Positions 1 through 11,239 of a stretch of 64,000 bases of DNA are shown here, piece by piece. Origin of the DNA: Rhizobium leguminosarum (GTDB lineage: Bacteria; Pseudomonadota; Alphaproteobacteria; Rhizobiales; Rhizobiaceae); assembly GCF_001679785.1 (NCBI RefSeq), contig NZ_CP016286.1, positions 558,001 to 622,000 of the forward strand. The letters run 5' to 3'. The notes under the pieces are model-generated. The model did no database searches, was not told the DNA's origin, and worked only from the letters and a program-made list of their open reading frames with translations. Within the stretch, counting starts at the first letter, position 1; every line of letters starts with the position of its first letter. A program made the position numbers and the translations under genes.

Positions 1-444
1 TTCGAGTCCGGAGCGATCGTCTTTCATATCGGCGAGCGCCATCCGGGCCTGTTGCCGGACGATGCGAATGCCCGGGCACGCGCGCTCACATGGATGTTTG
101 CCGCGCTCAACACCGTGGAACCGCCGATCTTCGACCGCGCTCTCGTCACGATCCTCGAGCGCGACAAGCCTTGGTACGACCAGCGCCTTTCTGCCCTCGA
201 GGCCAGCATCCGGAAACGGCTGGACGATCTGTCCCGTCGCCTTGGCGATGCCGACTGGCTCGATGGTGCGTTCAGCGCCGGTGACCTGCTGATGGTGACG
301 GTGCTTCTCAGGTTGAAAGGATCAGGCATACTGGAGGAATATCCGAACCTCTCCGCCTATGTCGCCCGGGCCGAAGCGCGGCCGGCATACAAGCGTGCTT
401 TCGCGGCTCAATTGGCGGTTTTCACCGCCGCATCGGACGGCTGA
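1..444 (+). CDS. Glutathione S-transferase, 3' part (5' end outside window)
   Basis: The reading frame is open from base 1 and ends at 444, giving the last 147 residues. The first visible residues (FESGAIVFHIGERHPGLLPD) match the end of the thioredoxin-like N-terminal domain of GSTs, where the E-S pair contacts the gamma-glutamyl group of glutathione. The remainder is the all-helical C-terminal domain, with the usual late pattern LS-Y--R---RPA-K-A near the end. GSTs conjugate glutathione to electrophiles or act as peroxidases in the cytoplasm. The catalytic Ser/Cys/Tyr lies in the missing N-terminus, so the class cannot be assigned. A TTG at 52 is an internal codon, not the start. Confidence 0.85.
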   Translation, partial: FESGAIVFHIGERHPGLLPDDANARARALTWMFAALNTVEPPIFDRALVTILERDKPWYDQRLSALEASIRKRLDDLSRRLGDADWLDGAFSAGDLLMVTVLLRLKGSGILEEYPNLSAYVARAEARPAYKRAFAAQLAVFTAASDG

Positions 445-512
445 CGAAGGTCGGTTCTGGTCGTGACCCTGGATCGCCGATTACTCTGAGACCGCTTGCT
501 AAATAAATTGGA

Positions 513-550
513 GCGGCAAGGTCTCTGTGTAAACTTCCAGACCTTGCCGC
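513..550. terminator. Perfect 12-bp inverted repeat between GST and aldehyde dehydrogenase remnant
   Basis: GCGGCAAGGTCT at 513-524 is exactly mirrored by AGACCTTGCCGC at 539-550 across a 14-nt loop. It lies about 70 bp after the GST stop and just beyond the 3' end of the minus-strand aldehyde dehydrogenase remnant. It could therefore serve as a shared terminator for convergent genes. There is no clear T-run on either side, so termination is inferred only from shape and position. Confidence 0.5.
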
Positions 551-575
551 GGCTGTTCTTCGGGATAATAGTGCT

Positions 576-856
576 TCAGAACGGGTAGCGGCGCTCCAAC
601 GTCTGCACCGTGATCCAGCGCAAATCCGTGAACTCGGCGATACCCGCTTTTCCGCCAACGCGCCCAATTCCAGCCGCCTTTACACCACCAAGGGGCATTT
701 GTGCCTCGTCATATACCGGTGGGATCGTTCATGTGGCAGATACCTGTATCGATGCGGCCCGCAACCTCCTGCACGCTCGTGCAACATCACGACCAAAGAC
801 GGCTGCAGACAACCCTACTCGGTATCATTGGCGAGGATGGCAGCCTCATCTACCCT
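576..856 (-). pseudogene. Decayed aromatic (vanillin/benzaldehyde-type) aldehyde dehydrogenase, C-terminal remnant
   Basis: Read on the minus strand, this stretch encodes in broken frames the C-terminus of an aldehyde dehydrogenase: VDEAAILANDTE, then GLSAAVFGRDVARA, then VAGRIDTGICHMNDPT, then YDEAQMPLGGVKAAGIGR and EFTDLRWITVQ, ending RRYPF-stop at 576-578. The order and wording match the tail of vanillin/benzaldehyde dehydrogenases. At least three indels are needed to join the pieces: a damaged codon after NDTE, a disrupted stretch around 780, and an extra G in the ACCGGTATAT segment near 716. The N-terminal two thirds, including the catalytic Cys, are absent. This is a clear gene relic, not a coding gene. 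Confidence 0.8.
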
Positions 857-917
857 AGATCGAGATCGCAGGTTGTTCTTTCTTCACGGAATCCGGGGGC
901 GCCAACGACTTTCCGGC

Positions 918-2141
918 TTAGCTCGTCGGCCCGGACGGCGTCGCTTCGAGCTTGAAGGTTACGCGGATGACCTTGTCGAGCCATTCACCCTTTCCGTCAT
1001 TCTGCAGGCCAAGTCCAAGGGCCAGACGATCCAGCTCCGCAGTGCCGGCAACGATGGCCCGTCCCGCCCCGTCGCGATGCATCGTAAACGGGACCGACAC
1101 GGGCACCGTCACACCGCGGACAAGGGCATTGCCCTTGCCGAAATAGGCCTCGCCCGCCGTTTCGAAATGGTCGAGCACAACCTCGACCAGCGGATGGGTG
1201 GCCGTCTGCAGGCCGTCGTCGCCGCCGATATTGGGCCTGACGAATGAATTATCGAAATCGATGGAGGCGGCATCTATGGCAATCCGCGCCTTGGCGGCGC
1301 CAAGATTGTCCGGATCGAATTCGATGAATGCGTCCCATTTTCCGATCGTGCCGGCAGTCGGCGTTCCGGAAAAATTGATCGTGTAGGTCAGTGCAGACTT
1401 CGTTTTATCGATCACCCAGCTGGATGGCGATGCTTCAGTCGATCCAAGGTCCGCGGCATTGACGGATGCAGTGCCGCCCGTTCTGGAGATCAACAGTCCG
1501 CCGCCGATAAAGCACAGTGCCAGAACGACGGAGACCAGCACGCCGATTGCGGAGGAGGGCATCCGGCGCAGCCAGCCGACAGGTATCATTCGCGAAAAGG
1601 ACGGCATCCGGTCGATCACCGAATGCTTGAGCGCCCCGGCCACATGCAGAACCAGAAGCAACCCGAAACCATAGGCCAGAATGACATGCGCATTCTCGGA
1701 CGCTGCCTCAACCGTTGCGCGCATCCAGACCGGAATGGGCAGATGTGGCCAGACCAGGGTATCGGAGAGAAACAGAAGGGTGGGAATGCCTGTAGAGGAC
1801 GCCGACACCAGCAGCCAGCCGGTCAAAGGCACGACCAGCATCAGCGCATAGAACAGTGCATGGACGATGCTGGCCGCGACCTGTTCCGCCCGTCTCATCG
1901 GCGCATGCGCGGGCGGCGTGTGGAACAGGCGCCAGGCGATGCGGGCGATCGTCAAGGTTAGGACCGCGATGCCGAACGTCTTGTGCCACTGGAACATCGC
2001 AAAACGCAGCGTATCTGGAACGCTCTCCACGCGGCTCATCAGAAAACCCATGGCAAGCTGGGTCAGGATGAGCGCAGCGATGAGCCAGTGCAGAATCATT
2101 GCACCCATACTGTAGGCCCGGACCGAATGTGTAGCTGACAT
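918..2141 (-). CDS. Cytochrome b561 fused to a C-terminal YceI domain
   Basis: The protein has 407 residues. Residues 1-190 form a bacterial cytochrome b561 domain: four hydrophobic helices starting MGAMILHWLIAALILTQLAMG, with haem-ligand-type His residues (HWL near 18, WHK near 53, VHAL near 93, VLH near 164). A fifth hydrophobic segment near 195-215 leads into a YceI-like lipocalin-fold domain (about residues 240-400, SSWVIDKTKSALTYTINFSG onward). The domain should lie in the periplasm and bind a polyprenoid such as a quinone. The fusion suggests that electron transfer in the membrane is linked to the ligand in the YceI pocket. It lies downstream of a free YceI gene on the same strand. Confidence 0.88.
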   Translation of the reverse strand: MSATHSVRAYSMGAMILHWLIAALILTQLAMGFLMSRVESVPDTLRFAMFQWHKTFGIAVLTLTIARIAWRLFHTPPAHAPMRRAEQVAASIVHALFYALMLVVPLTGWLLVSASSTGIPTLLFLSDTLVWPHLPIPVWMRATVEAASENAHVILAYGFGLLLVLHVAGALKHSVIDRMPSFSRMIPVGWLRRMPSSAIGVLVSVVLALCFIGGGLLISRTGGTASVNAADLGSTEASPSSWVIDKTKSALTYTINFSGTPTAGTIGKWDAFIEFDPDNLGAAKARIAIDAASIDFDNSFVRPNIGGDDGLQTATHPLVEVVLDHFETAGEAYFGKGNALVRGVTVPVSVPFTMHRDGAGRAIVAGTAELDRLALGLGLQNDGKGEWLDKVIRVTFKLEATPSGPTS

Positions 2142-2178
2142 GGGTGACTTCCAGTCGTCTCAATGGGAACGCAAAAGA

Positions 2179-2213
2179 GCCGGCGCAACCCGACGATGTC
2201 GGGCTGCACCGGC
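2179..2213 (-). terminator. Nested hairpin with T-run between yceI and b561-yceI genes
   Basis: On the minus strand GCCGG pairs with CCGGC at the outside and CCCGAC pairs with GTCGGG inside, with a 3-nt loop. The structure is followed on that strand by CTCTTTTGC. This has the form of an intrinsic terminator or attenuator after the YceI gene at 2223-2831. It would reduce read-through into the fusion gene starting at 2141. Confidence 0.6.
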
Positions 2214-2222
2214 AACGAACAC

Positions 2223-2831
2223 CTACTGAGCGACGAACTCGGTTTCGATCGTCAGTTTGACGTCGTCGCTGACAGGACCGACCAAAGCGGCAACGCCGAA
2301 ATCGGAGCGCTTGATCACGCCGGTTGCTGAAAAGCCGACGGTCGGCTTCTTGGACATCGGGTGCGGGTTGAGCGCTGCGTTCAGGGTAACGTCGAGCGTG
2401 ACGGGCTTGGTGACGCCGTGGAACGTCAGGTCACCGGTGACGGTTCCGGTCTTGCCGTCCTTGACGTCGATGGCCGTGGAAACGAAAGTGATCTCGCTGA
2501 ACTTGGCCGCATCAAAGAACATCTCACCGGCAATCTCTGCATCAAAGCTCTTGTCGCTTGCCGGATAGTTTGTGCTGACCGAAGCCGGATCGATGGTTGC
2601 CGACAGTTTCGACTTCGTAACGTCCGCAGGGTCGAGCTCGAGCGTCGCGGAAATCTTGTCGAAGCGGCCGATATAGTTGGAAAGGCCAAAATGGACGACG
2701 CTCCACAGAACGTTGGTATGGGTCACATCCGCCCGGTAGGTGCCGGCAGGAACATCGATCGTCTGCGCATATGCAGTGGAGGACGCAAGTGCCAGGACAC
2801 CGGCAACGAGGGCGGACTTAATGGAAAACAT
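2223..2831 (-). CDS. YceI family periplasmic protein
   Basis: The protein has 202 residues. The start at 2831 is chosen because AAGGA lies about 8 nt upstream and because it opens a good signal peptide (MFSIKSALVAGVLALASSTAYA, cleavage near residue 22-23). An upstream in-frame start would add an unconvincing Cys/Arg-rich extension. The mature part follows the YceI pattern: GTYRADVTHTNVLWSVVHFG, YIGRFDKISATLELDP, GDLTFHGVTKPVTLDV and GFSATGVIKRSDFGV. YceI proteins form a long beta-barrel that holds a polyisoprenoid lipid in the periplasm. It is the probable partner of the b561-YceI fusion just downstream. Confidence 0.93.
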   Translation of the reverse strand: MFSIKSALVAGVLALASSTAYAQTIDVPAGTYRADVTHTNVLWSVVHFGLSNYIGRFDKISATLELDPADVTKSKLSATIDPASVSTNYPASDKSFDAEIAGEMFFDAAKFSEITFVSTAIDVKDGKTGTVTGDLTFHGVTKPVTLDVTLNAALNPHPMSKKPTVGFSATGVIKRSDFGVAALVGPVSDDVKLTIETEFVAQ

Positions 2832-2997
2832 CGCTGATCCTTGAATTGTTTTGACAGCACATTGCGTGCAGCGTTTCCCTAGCGGGTGCTCAGCCCTCCC
2901 GAAACAGCGACGAACTGTTCGACATTTGTTGACAATCACTTGAAGTACGATAAGCCTATGTTTATAAAAGACAAATTCACGAGATCAAGGAGGAGCA

Positions 2998-3150
2998 ATG
3001 AAAAGTGAGGACGGCGTGATCGCCGTTTTTGCGCTGCTTTTGTGAGAAACGGTCCGCGTCAGCCGCTGGCCGGACTTCAAGCCTGACATGCCAGTGCAAC
3101 CTGCTGTCATTGCCATCACCAAAGTGGGCGATGGCAAGATTGCCGTCTGA
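2998..3150 (+). other. Possible small ORF with strong ribosome site and one in-frame TGA
   Basis: An AAGGAGG ribosome-binding site sits 4-10 bases before the ATG at 2998. The frame reads MKSEDGVIAVFALLL, then TGA at 3043, then continues open as ETVRVSRWPDFKPDM and PVQPAVIAITKVGDGKIAV to a TGA at 3148. It is either a 15-residue peptide or a 50-codon gene broken by one nonsense change. The rest of the 428-bp gap 2832-3259 holds the presumed promoter of the YceI gene and nothing else I can name. Confidence 0.3.
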
Positions 3151-3259
3151 CGGCATCACTCAGCGTCGACCCGCAATGAAAGGCTGTGGCTGCCAGCTAG
3201 CTGTGAAGACCAGTTAGTGTGCCGGGATGAGCGCATCATTCCGGCCCTTTGTTCGACAC

Positions 3260-5569
<2,310 letters not shown>

Positions 5570-5761
5570 CTCTTCGCCTTGTCCCTCATGTGATTCGCGC
5601 GCCGCTCGCTCGAACCTGACCTAGAGAATCATGGGTGATTCGCCTTGTCCAGAGGCAAAGGTAAAAATCCGTTAACTATTTATAATCTTGGGTTTTTCGA
5701 GGTGATTCGAGGTGCTGGGCGACCGGCCGCCGAATTTCTCCTGGTGGCGGGTCGAATCAAA

Positions 5762-8410
5762 TTACCCTTTAAGCGTGCGCTCGACGATGTCGCGCACGTC
5801 GGTCGAAAGATCGGACGCCCGCTCGATCTCGATCAGCGCCGAGCGGGCGTGATCGGCACGTACGGGTTCGAGCGACCGCCAGGAGCGCATCGAGGTGAGG
5901 AGGCGGGCGGCAAGCTGCGGGTTGCGCCCGTCAATATCGAGAATCTGATCCGCGAGGAAGCGATAGCCTTCGCCGTCGGCGCGGCCGAATCCGGTCGGGT
6001 TGGCAAAGGCGAAGGTGCCGACCAGCGACCGCATCCGGTTCGGATTGGTGCGCTTGAAAAGCGGATCGTCCATCAGGGCGTGGACCCGTCCCAGGGTTTT
6101 TGCGCCCGGAATGCCGGCCTGGATCGCGAACCATTTGTCGATGACGAGCGCATTTTCCGCGAAGCGGTCACGGAAGGTGGCGAGCGCCTCGCTCGTCTCC
6201 GCGCTGTCGGGAAAACGATGGGCGAGAATCGTCAGCGCATGGCTGAGATCGGTCATATTGTTGGCCGCATCGAAGGCGGCCTTGGCGCGGGCCGGCGTCT
6301 CTTCGGCATGCGAGAGGTAGGTGAGGGCGCTATTGCGCAGCGCCCGCAAGCCGGCGCTTTTCGCATCCGGGTTGAAATCACCTGATGTCGTCATCGCTGC
6401 GTAGAGGCCGGCAAAGACATCCTTTCCGGCATCGGCGATCTGTTTCAGGACCGCCTGCCGGCCGGCATGGATGGCATCGGGATCGTTGTTGCCGCCAAGT
6501 TCGCGGGCGATATCGGATTCGCTCGGCAGAGCCAGCGCCTGGGCGCGGAAGGCGGGCTCGAGGCTCTCGTCGGCGGCGGCAGCAATCAGCGTCTCGACGA
6601 AGGTCGCCTCGCAGATCACAGGCTTGCCCTCGCGGGCGTCGCGTGCCGCTTTCAGCAGGTTCGGCAGCGCCAGATCGGTCAATGCCTGCCAGCGGGCGAA
6701 ATGATCGGTCTCATGGCGGGCGAGATGGGCAAGATCGGCCGGGCTCTGATCGAAATGCAGGTTGATCGGCGCCGAGAAGCTGCGGTTGATCGAAACGACC
6801 GGCCGCGAGCCAACGCCATGGAACACGGCCGTCTGCGTGCGGCCTGTGAGATGCAGCACCTCGCCGGCATATTCCGCGCCGTCGACCGAGGTAGGCTCGA
6901 TCTTGTCGCCGTTTTCGCCAAACAGCGCGAGGCTGAGCGGAATATGCATCGGCTCCTTGCTCGGCTGGCCGGGCGTTGCCGGAATCATCTGTTCGAGCGA
7001 CAGGGTGAAGCTGCCGGCCGCCGCATCATAGCTGCCCGATGCGGTGACGAGCGGCGTGCCGGCCTGATGGTACCAGAGCGAAAATTGCGTGAGGTCGCGC
7101 CCGCTTGCATCCTCGAAGCATTTGACGAAATCCTCGATCGTCACGGCCTCACCGTCATGGCGGTCGAAATAGAGGTCCATGCCCTTCTTGAAGCCGCCCT
7201 TGCCAAGCAGCGTCGCGATCATGCGCGTGACTTCGCTGCCCTTTTCGTAGACGGTCGTCGTGTAGAAATTATTGATCTCGCGATATGTCGTCGGCCGCAC
7301 CGGATGGGCGAGCGGGCCGCCGTCCTCCGGGAACTGCTCCGATTTCAGGTGGCGCACTTCGGCGATGCGCTTGACGGCGCGCGAGCGCTGGTCGGAAGAG
7401 AATTCGTGGTCGCGATAGACCGTCAGGCCTTCCTTGAGGCACAGCTGGAACCAGTCGCGGCAGGTGATGCGGTTGCCGGTCCAGTTGTGGAAATATTCAT
7501 GCGCGATGATCGTTTCGATATTGGCATAGTCAGCATCGGTCGCGGTTTCGGGATCGGCAAGGACGTATTTGTCGTTGAAGACGTTGAGGCCCTTGTTCTC
7601 CATCGCGCCCATGTTGAAGTCGGAGACGGCGACGATCATGAAGATATCGAGATCGTATTCGCGGCCGAACCTCTCCTCGTCCCACTTCATCGAGCGTTTC
7701 AGCGCGTCCATGGCATAGGCGGCGCGCGGCTCCTTGCCGTGCTCGATATAGATTTTCAGTACCACCTCACGGCCGGACATGGTCGTGAACGTGTCTTCGA
7801 CGACGCCGAGATCGCCGGCGACGAGCGCGAAGAGATAGCTGGGCTTCGGATGCGGATCGAACCAGGCGGCGAAATGCTTGCCGGGGCCGTAGCCGGCGCC
7901 GCCGAGGAAGTTGCCGTTCGACAAAAGCAGCGGGTTGGCGTCCTTGTCGGCGATGATATTGACCGTGAACGGCGCAAGCACATCGGGCCGGTCGGGGAAA
8001 TATGTGATGCGGCGGAAACCCTCCGCCTCGCATTGCGTGCAGTAGATGCCGCCGGTGCGGTAAAGGCCCATCAGCTTGGTATTGGCCTCAGGATTGATGA
8101 CGGTGGTGATCGTCAGTTCGAAGGGCGCGCTCTCCGGCAGGTCGCGCACCGTCAGGCTTTCCGCTGTTGCGTCGTAACGCGAAGGGTCCAGGTCCACCTG
8201 GTCCAACAGCAGCCCCGACAGCGTCAGTTCGTCGCCGTCGAGAACGATCGGCGCTGCCGGATCGGTGCCCGGGCGACGATGAAAGATCAGACGCGCCTCG
8301 ACCTTTGTCTCCGTCGGGTCGAGTTCGAAGGTCAGGTCCACACGTTCCAGCACGAAGTCGGTGGGACGGTAATCTGCCAGATGAATGACCTGGCCGGTAT
8401 CTGTTCGCAT
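5762..8410 (-). CDS. pepN: Aminopeptidase N (M1 family zinc metallopeptidase)
   Basis: The protein has 882 residues, the usual length of bacterial PepN. The exopeptidase substrate motif GAMENKG is at 268-274. The zinc site is H304-E305-x-x-H308 in HEYFHNWTGNRIT, with the third ligand E327 in LCLKEGLT, exactly the HExxH-x18-E spacing. The N-terminal beta domain begins DFVLERVDLTFELDPTETKV and the C-terminal half is the helical PepN domain. It removes N-terminal residues from peptides in the cytoplasm. It stands alone, with about 190 bp to the kinase downstream. Confidence 0.97.
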   Translation of the reverse strand: MRTDTGQVIHLADYRPTDFVLERVDLTFELDPTETKVEARLIFHRRPGTDPAAPIVLDGDELTLSGLLLDQVDLDPSRYDATAESLTVRDLPESAPFELTITTVINPEANTKLMGLYRTGGIYCTQCEAEGFRRITYFPDRPDVLAPFTVNIIADKDANPLLLSNGNFLGGAGYGPGKHFAAWFDPHPKPSYLFALVAGDLGVVEDTFTTMSGREVVLKIYIEHGKEPRAAYAMDALKRSMKWDEERFGREYDLDIFMIVAVSDFNMGAMENKGLNVFNDKYVLADPETATDADYANIETIIAHEYFHNWTGNRITCRDWFQLCLKEGLTVYRDHEFSSDQRSRAVKRIAEVRHLKSEQFPEDGGPLAHPVRPTTYREINNFYTTTVYEKGSEVTRMIATLLGKGGFKKGMDLYFDRHDGEAVTIEDFVKCFEDASGRDLTQFSLWYHQAGTPLVTASGSYDAAAGSFTLSLEQMIPATPGQPSKEPMHIPLSLALFGENGDKIEPTSVDGAEYAGEVLHLTGRTQTAVFHGVGSRPVVSINRSFSAPINLHFDQSPADLAHLARHETDHFARWQALTDLALPNLLKAARDAREGKPVICEATFVETLIAAAADESLEPAFRAQALALPSESDIARELGGNNDPDAIHAGRQAVLKQIADAGKDVFAGLYAAMTTSGDFNPDAKSAGLRALRNSALTYLSHAEETPARAKAAFDAANNMTDLSHALTILAHRFPDSAETSEALATFRDRFAENALVIDKWFAIQAGIPGAKTLGRVHALMDDPLFKRTNPNRMRSLVGTFAFANPTGFGRADGEGYRFLADQILDIDGRNPQLAARLLTSMRSWRSLEPVRADHARSALIEIERASDLSTDVRDIVERTLKG

Positions 8411-8523
8411 GGTGTTTCCTGAAGACCGTTATTTGATAACCGCGGAATACAGAGGCGGGCGCACTCTGCCATAAATTTTGCCGGGGATGATTACATTAAA
8501 GTCTGAACTAAACTTAAAGCAAA

Positions 8524-8552
8524 TTGCCCGCGAACACCAAGTTCGCGGGCAA
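8524..8552 (-). terminator. Intrinsic terminator of the chemoreceptor gene
   Basis: TTGCCCGCGAAC at 8524-8535 and GTTCGCGGGCAA at 8541-8552 form a perfect 12-bp stem with a 5-nt loop. On the minus strand the stem is followed by TTTGCTTTAAGTTTAG. It lies about 45 bp after the stop of the minus-strand receptor gene. Confidence 0.8.
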
Positions 8553-8598
8553 AATATCTTATCGGAAACGGATGAACGCCGCTGCGAAGAGATGGTTG

Positions 8599-9705
8599 CT
8601 ACTTCAGGTTGAGTGCAGCCTTGATCGTCGCGTCGTTTTCCGTCTGCTGCACGACGACGCCGTACCAGCCGAGCCCGTCGTAATCCTCGTAGCCGAGGGT
8701 GCGCGCGAAGGCGACGATCGAGCCGTTATTGTCGTAATAGCTGCCTTTCGCCTGGCCGGACGGATTGGCGAGCGCAAAATGGGAAAAGAGCAAGGCGGGA
8801 TTGGTGGTGGCGATGACCCGGCTCTTGCCGTCGAGCAGCATGACGGTCGTTTTTTCCGCCAGCTGCGGTGGCAGGTTCGCCTCTTTCTCGACGATCGCCT
8901 GGCCCTGGTTCTGCCAGTCGAAATAGACGCCGAGCGTCCCGACCAGCCGCCCGTCGAGCTTGCCCTCTTCGCGGATGCCTGTGGCGTAAACGAGCGCATG
9001 CCTGGCGTCGTGGAGCGGGCTCGCTTTGACGTCGTCGACAATATAAGCATCGCCGGAGGAGCAGGTCGACGCCGCGCGGAACCACGGTTCGCCGGCAAGG
9101 CTCGTGCCGACGATCTTGCGCTGGAACTTGGGATTGGCGGATGCGATCACCTTGCCAGAGTGATCGGTCATGACGAGATCGAGGTAGACGGTGTAGAAGC
9201 GGTTGATGGCGCCAAGACGCTCCGCCGCAAAGGCGACGGTTTCCCGGCCGGGTTCCTGCAGCGCCTGCCAAAGTGCCGGGTCCGTCGCCCACCAGCGCAC
9301 ATCGGCCGTGCGCTCGAAAAGGTTGCGGACGATGAGCTGCACCAGCGTCTGCGCCAGATCGGTGAGGCGAACGCCCTCCATCTCCTCGACCAGCGAATCG
9401 GCCATGGCGCGGCTGAGGCCGATGCGGCCGAGCACGTTACTCTCGAACCTTCCGGTAATATCGGTTGCGATCTGTGCCAGCCGCTGCACTTCGTTGGCAA
9501 CGACGGCGAAGCCCTTTCCGGTCTCGCCGGCTCTGGCTGCCTCGATCAGCGCATTGATCGCCAGCAGCTTGATCTGCTTGACGATGTGGGTGTTGTCGGC
9601 GCTGAAGCGCTCGAGGTCGGTGCTGATGCCGTCGGTGACGACGCGCATGGAGCGCGGTGTCGCATTCTGCGACTGGGCAATGGTTTCGGCGCTAAGCGGC
9701 TTCAT
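8599..9705 (-). CDS. Soluble chemoreceptor-like protein: N-terminal MCP signalling tip, C-terminal Cache-like sensor
   Basis: The protein has 368 residues, and the order of domains is reversed from a normal receptor. Residues about 10-90 carry the conserved MCP hairpin-tip sequence ([20 protein letters not shown] and [15 protein letters not shown]). After a linker, residues about 160-340 look like a Cache/PAS-like sensory domain ([37 protein letters not shown], and a second half with [15 protein letters not shown]). There is no transmembrane segment, so it should be cytoplasmic. ATG at 9705 is preferred over the TTG one codon upstream because AGGA lies 8 nt before it. The ligand is unknown. 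Confidence 0.8.
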   Translation of the reverse strand: MKPLSAETIAQSQNATPRSMRVVTDGISTDLERFSADNTHIVKQIKLLAINALIEAARAGETGKGFAVVANEVQRLAQIATDITGRFESNVLGRIGLSRAMADSLVEEMEGVRLTDLAQTLVQLIVRNLFERTADVRWWATDPALWQALQEPGRETVAFAAERLGAINRFYTVYLDLVMTDHSGKVIASANPKFQRKIVGTSLAGEPWFRAASTCSSGDAYIVDDVKASPLHDARHALVYATGIREEGKLDGRLVGTLGVYFDWQNQGQAIVEKEANLPPQLAEKTTVMLLDGKSRVIATTNPALLFSHFALANPSGQAKGSYYDNNGSIVAFARTLGYEDYDGLGWYGVVVQQTENDATIKAALNLK

Positions 9706-10054
9706 CAAATGAGATCCTGGAAGGAGCGGGCAATTGTTTGTGCGGTGAAGAAAAATTTCGAGATCAGCGATAGAAAACGATGCTTGCCTATGGTTTTCAA
9801 TTGGTTAACGCCGAGCGCCGGGAGATGAACATTTTGGGGGTGAATGGCTCAAAAAGAGAAATTTCAGCGCGGTGGCGTGCATGCAGCATGGTTCAGCCCG
9901 CAGCTGACGGCGATTCTGTGATTCTCCCATGTTTGCTTGCGGTTTTTTCGCCAATCGGTTTTTTCTTTCGCTACGATGGGTGACGTCACCTGCTGCGTTC
10001 CCGAGTCGAACGCGTCTCCCCGTTCCGGTTAAGTCAGTATCAAGAGCCAGGATC
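9706..10054. other. Intergenic region with a 12-bp perfect palindrome
   Basis: This is 349 bp between the divergent chemoreceptor and DMT exporter genes. No convincing gene was found. The palindrome GGTGACGTCACC at 9979-9990 lies about 65 bp before the exporter start and could be an operator. The frame of the exporter extends upstream to 9929 but the added residues are low-complexity and lack a ribosome site. Confidence 0.4.
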
Positions 10055-10993
10055 ATGCACTCGGTTCTCAGAAACCCGATGAGAGGCATTGCGCTGAAAG
10101 TCTCGTCGGTCGTGGTCTTCCTGGCCATGCAGACCTTCATCAAGCTGGCGGGCTCGGACATCCCGCCGGGTCAGGTCACCTTCTGCAGGTCGTTCTTCGC
10201 GCTTTTCCCGATCATGGCCTATTTGGCCTATAACAGGCAGTTGCGCGCCGCCTTCTACACCGTCAATCCAATCGGTCACCTGAAGCGCGGCACGATCGGC
10301 ATCTTGTCGATGGCTTTCGGTTTCTACGGCCTGCTGCATCTGCCGCTGCCGGAGGCGATCGCGCTCGGCTATGCGCTGCCGCTCGTCGCCGTCATCTTCG
10401 CTGCCGTTTTTCTCGGCGAGACCGTGCGCATCTATCGCTGGAGCGCCGTCCTGGTCGGCATCGTCGGCGTCGCCATCGTTTCCTGGCCCAAACTCACGCT
10501 GTTTCGCGAGGGCGGCATGGAAGCAGAACAGGCTGTCGGCGCGCTCTGCGTGCTGCTCTCGGCCGTTCTCGGCGGCGTGGCGATGATCCAGGTGCGCCGC
10601 CTCGTCGAGGAAGAGAAGACGGCGACGATCGTGCTCTATTTCTCGATCACCGCCTCGGTCTTCTCGCTGGCTTCTCTTCCCTTCGGCTGGCTCATCCTGG
10701 CATGGCCGACGGCGCTCTATCTGATCGCCGCCGGCTTTTGCGGCGGCGTCGCGCAGATCCTGCTGACGGAAAGTTACCGCCATGCCGACGTTTCCACCAT
10801 CGCGCCGTTCGAATATACGTCGATCCTGCTCGGCGGCATTGTCGCCTACTTCGTCTTCGGCGACGTGCCGAGCGTGACCATGTTGATCGGTACCGTCATC
10901 GTCGTCGCCGCCGGCATCTTCATCATCTATCGCGAGCATCAGCTGGGCATCGAGCAGAGAGAGGCGCGCAAGGCCACGACGCCGCAAGCCTGA
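10055..10993 (+). CDS. DMT superfamily transporter (two EamA domains)
   Basis: The protein has 312 residues, the normal length for 10-TMS drug/metabolite transporters. The start at 10055 (MHSVLRNPMRGIALKVSSVVVFLAMQ) follows a CCAGGATC ribosome site. The two repeats are about residues 10-145 (with PLPEAIALGYALPLVAVIFAAVFLGE) and 155-295 (with ESYRHADVSTIAPFEYTSILLGGIVAYFVF). These signatures define the RhaT/EamA exporter family of inner-membrane permeases. Substrate is unknown. Confidence 0.88.
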   Translation: MHSVLRNPMRGIALKVSSVVVFLAMQTFIKLAGSDIPPGQVTFCRSFFALFPIMAYLAYNRQLRAAFYTVNPIGHLKRGTIGILSMAFGFYGLLHLPLPEAIALGYALPLVAVIFAAVFLGETVRIYRWSAVLVGIVGVAIVSWPKLTLFREGGMEAEQAVGALCVLLSAVLGGVAMIQVRRLVEEEKTATIVLYFSITASVFSLASLPFGWLILAWPTALYLIAAGFCGGVAQILLTESYRHADVSTIAPFEYTSILLGGIVAYFVFGDVPSVTMLIGTVIVVAAGIFIIYREHQLGIEQREARKATTPQA

Positions 10994-11170
10994 CGCCTGC
11001 AAGCGCATGTTTATCAAGGTTTTAACGCAGAGATTGCGGCGGCTTGAAACTTGCGCTCAAAGAGTGAAAACAATGGCGAATTCTTGGGATATCGTCGGGC
11101 TGGGGAATATGATTGTTGAACATGAGAGACTATCATTTATTCCAAGCTGTGCATGTCTGAATGGCCGCTG

Positions 11171-11239
11171 ATGCCGGAGGAGCTCTCGGTGTCGTTGCTC
11201 CGAACGCTGGCCGGCGAGCGGGGGTGGAGAAAAGCATAA
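11171..11239 (+). CDS. Possible 22-residue leader ORF overlapping the next start (TAATG)
   Basis: ATG at 11171 opens MPEELSVSLLRTLAGERGWR followed by KA and a TAA at 11237-11239, which shares its last base with the ATG of the next gene (ATAATGG). This overlap is typical of translational coupling. Evidence is only the overlap and an open short frame; coding is unproven. Confidence 0.25.
   Translation: MPEELSVSLLRTLAGERGWRKA

Noticed and set aside
3043..3045. Selenocysteine reading of the in-frame TGA in the small ORF
   Set aside because: No SECIS-like hairpin is visible right after the TGA and nothing in the peptide resembles a selenoprotein.
5660..5700. CtrA-like TTAACTATTTATAA near the kinase/pepN spacer
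   Set aside because: The second half-site does not match and neither gene start lies at a useful distance.
6467..8422. 651-codon plus-strand open frame opposite pepN
   Set aside because: Antisense shadow of aminopeptidase N; no domain or ribosome site.
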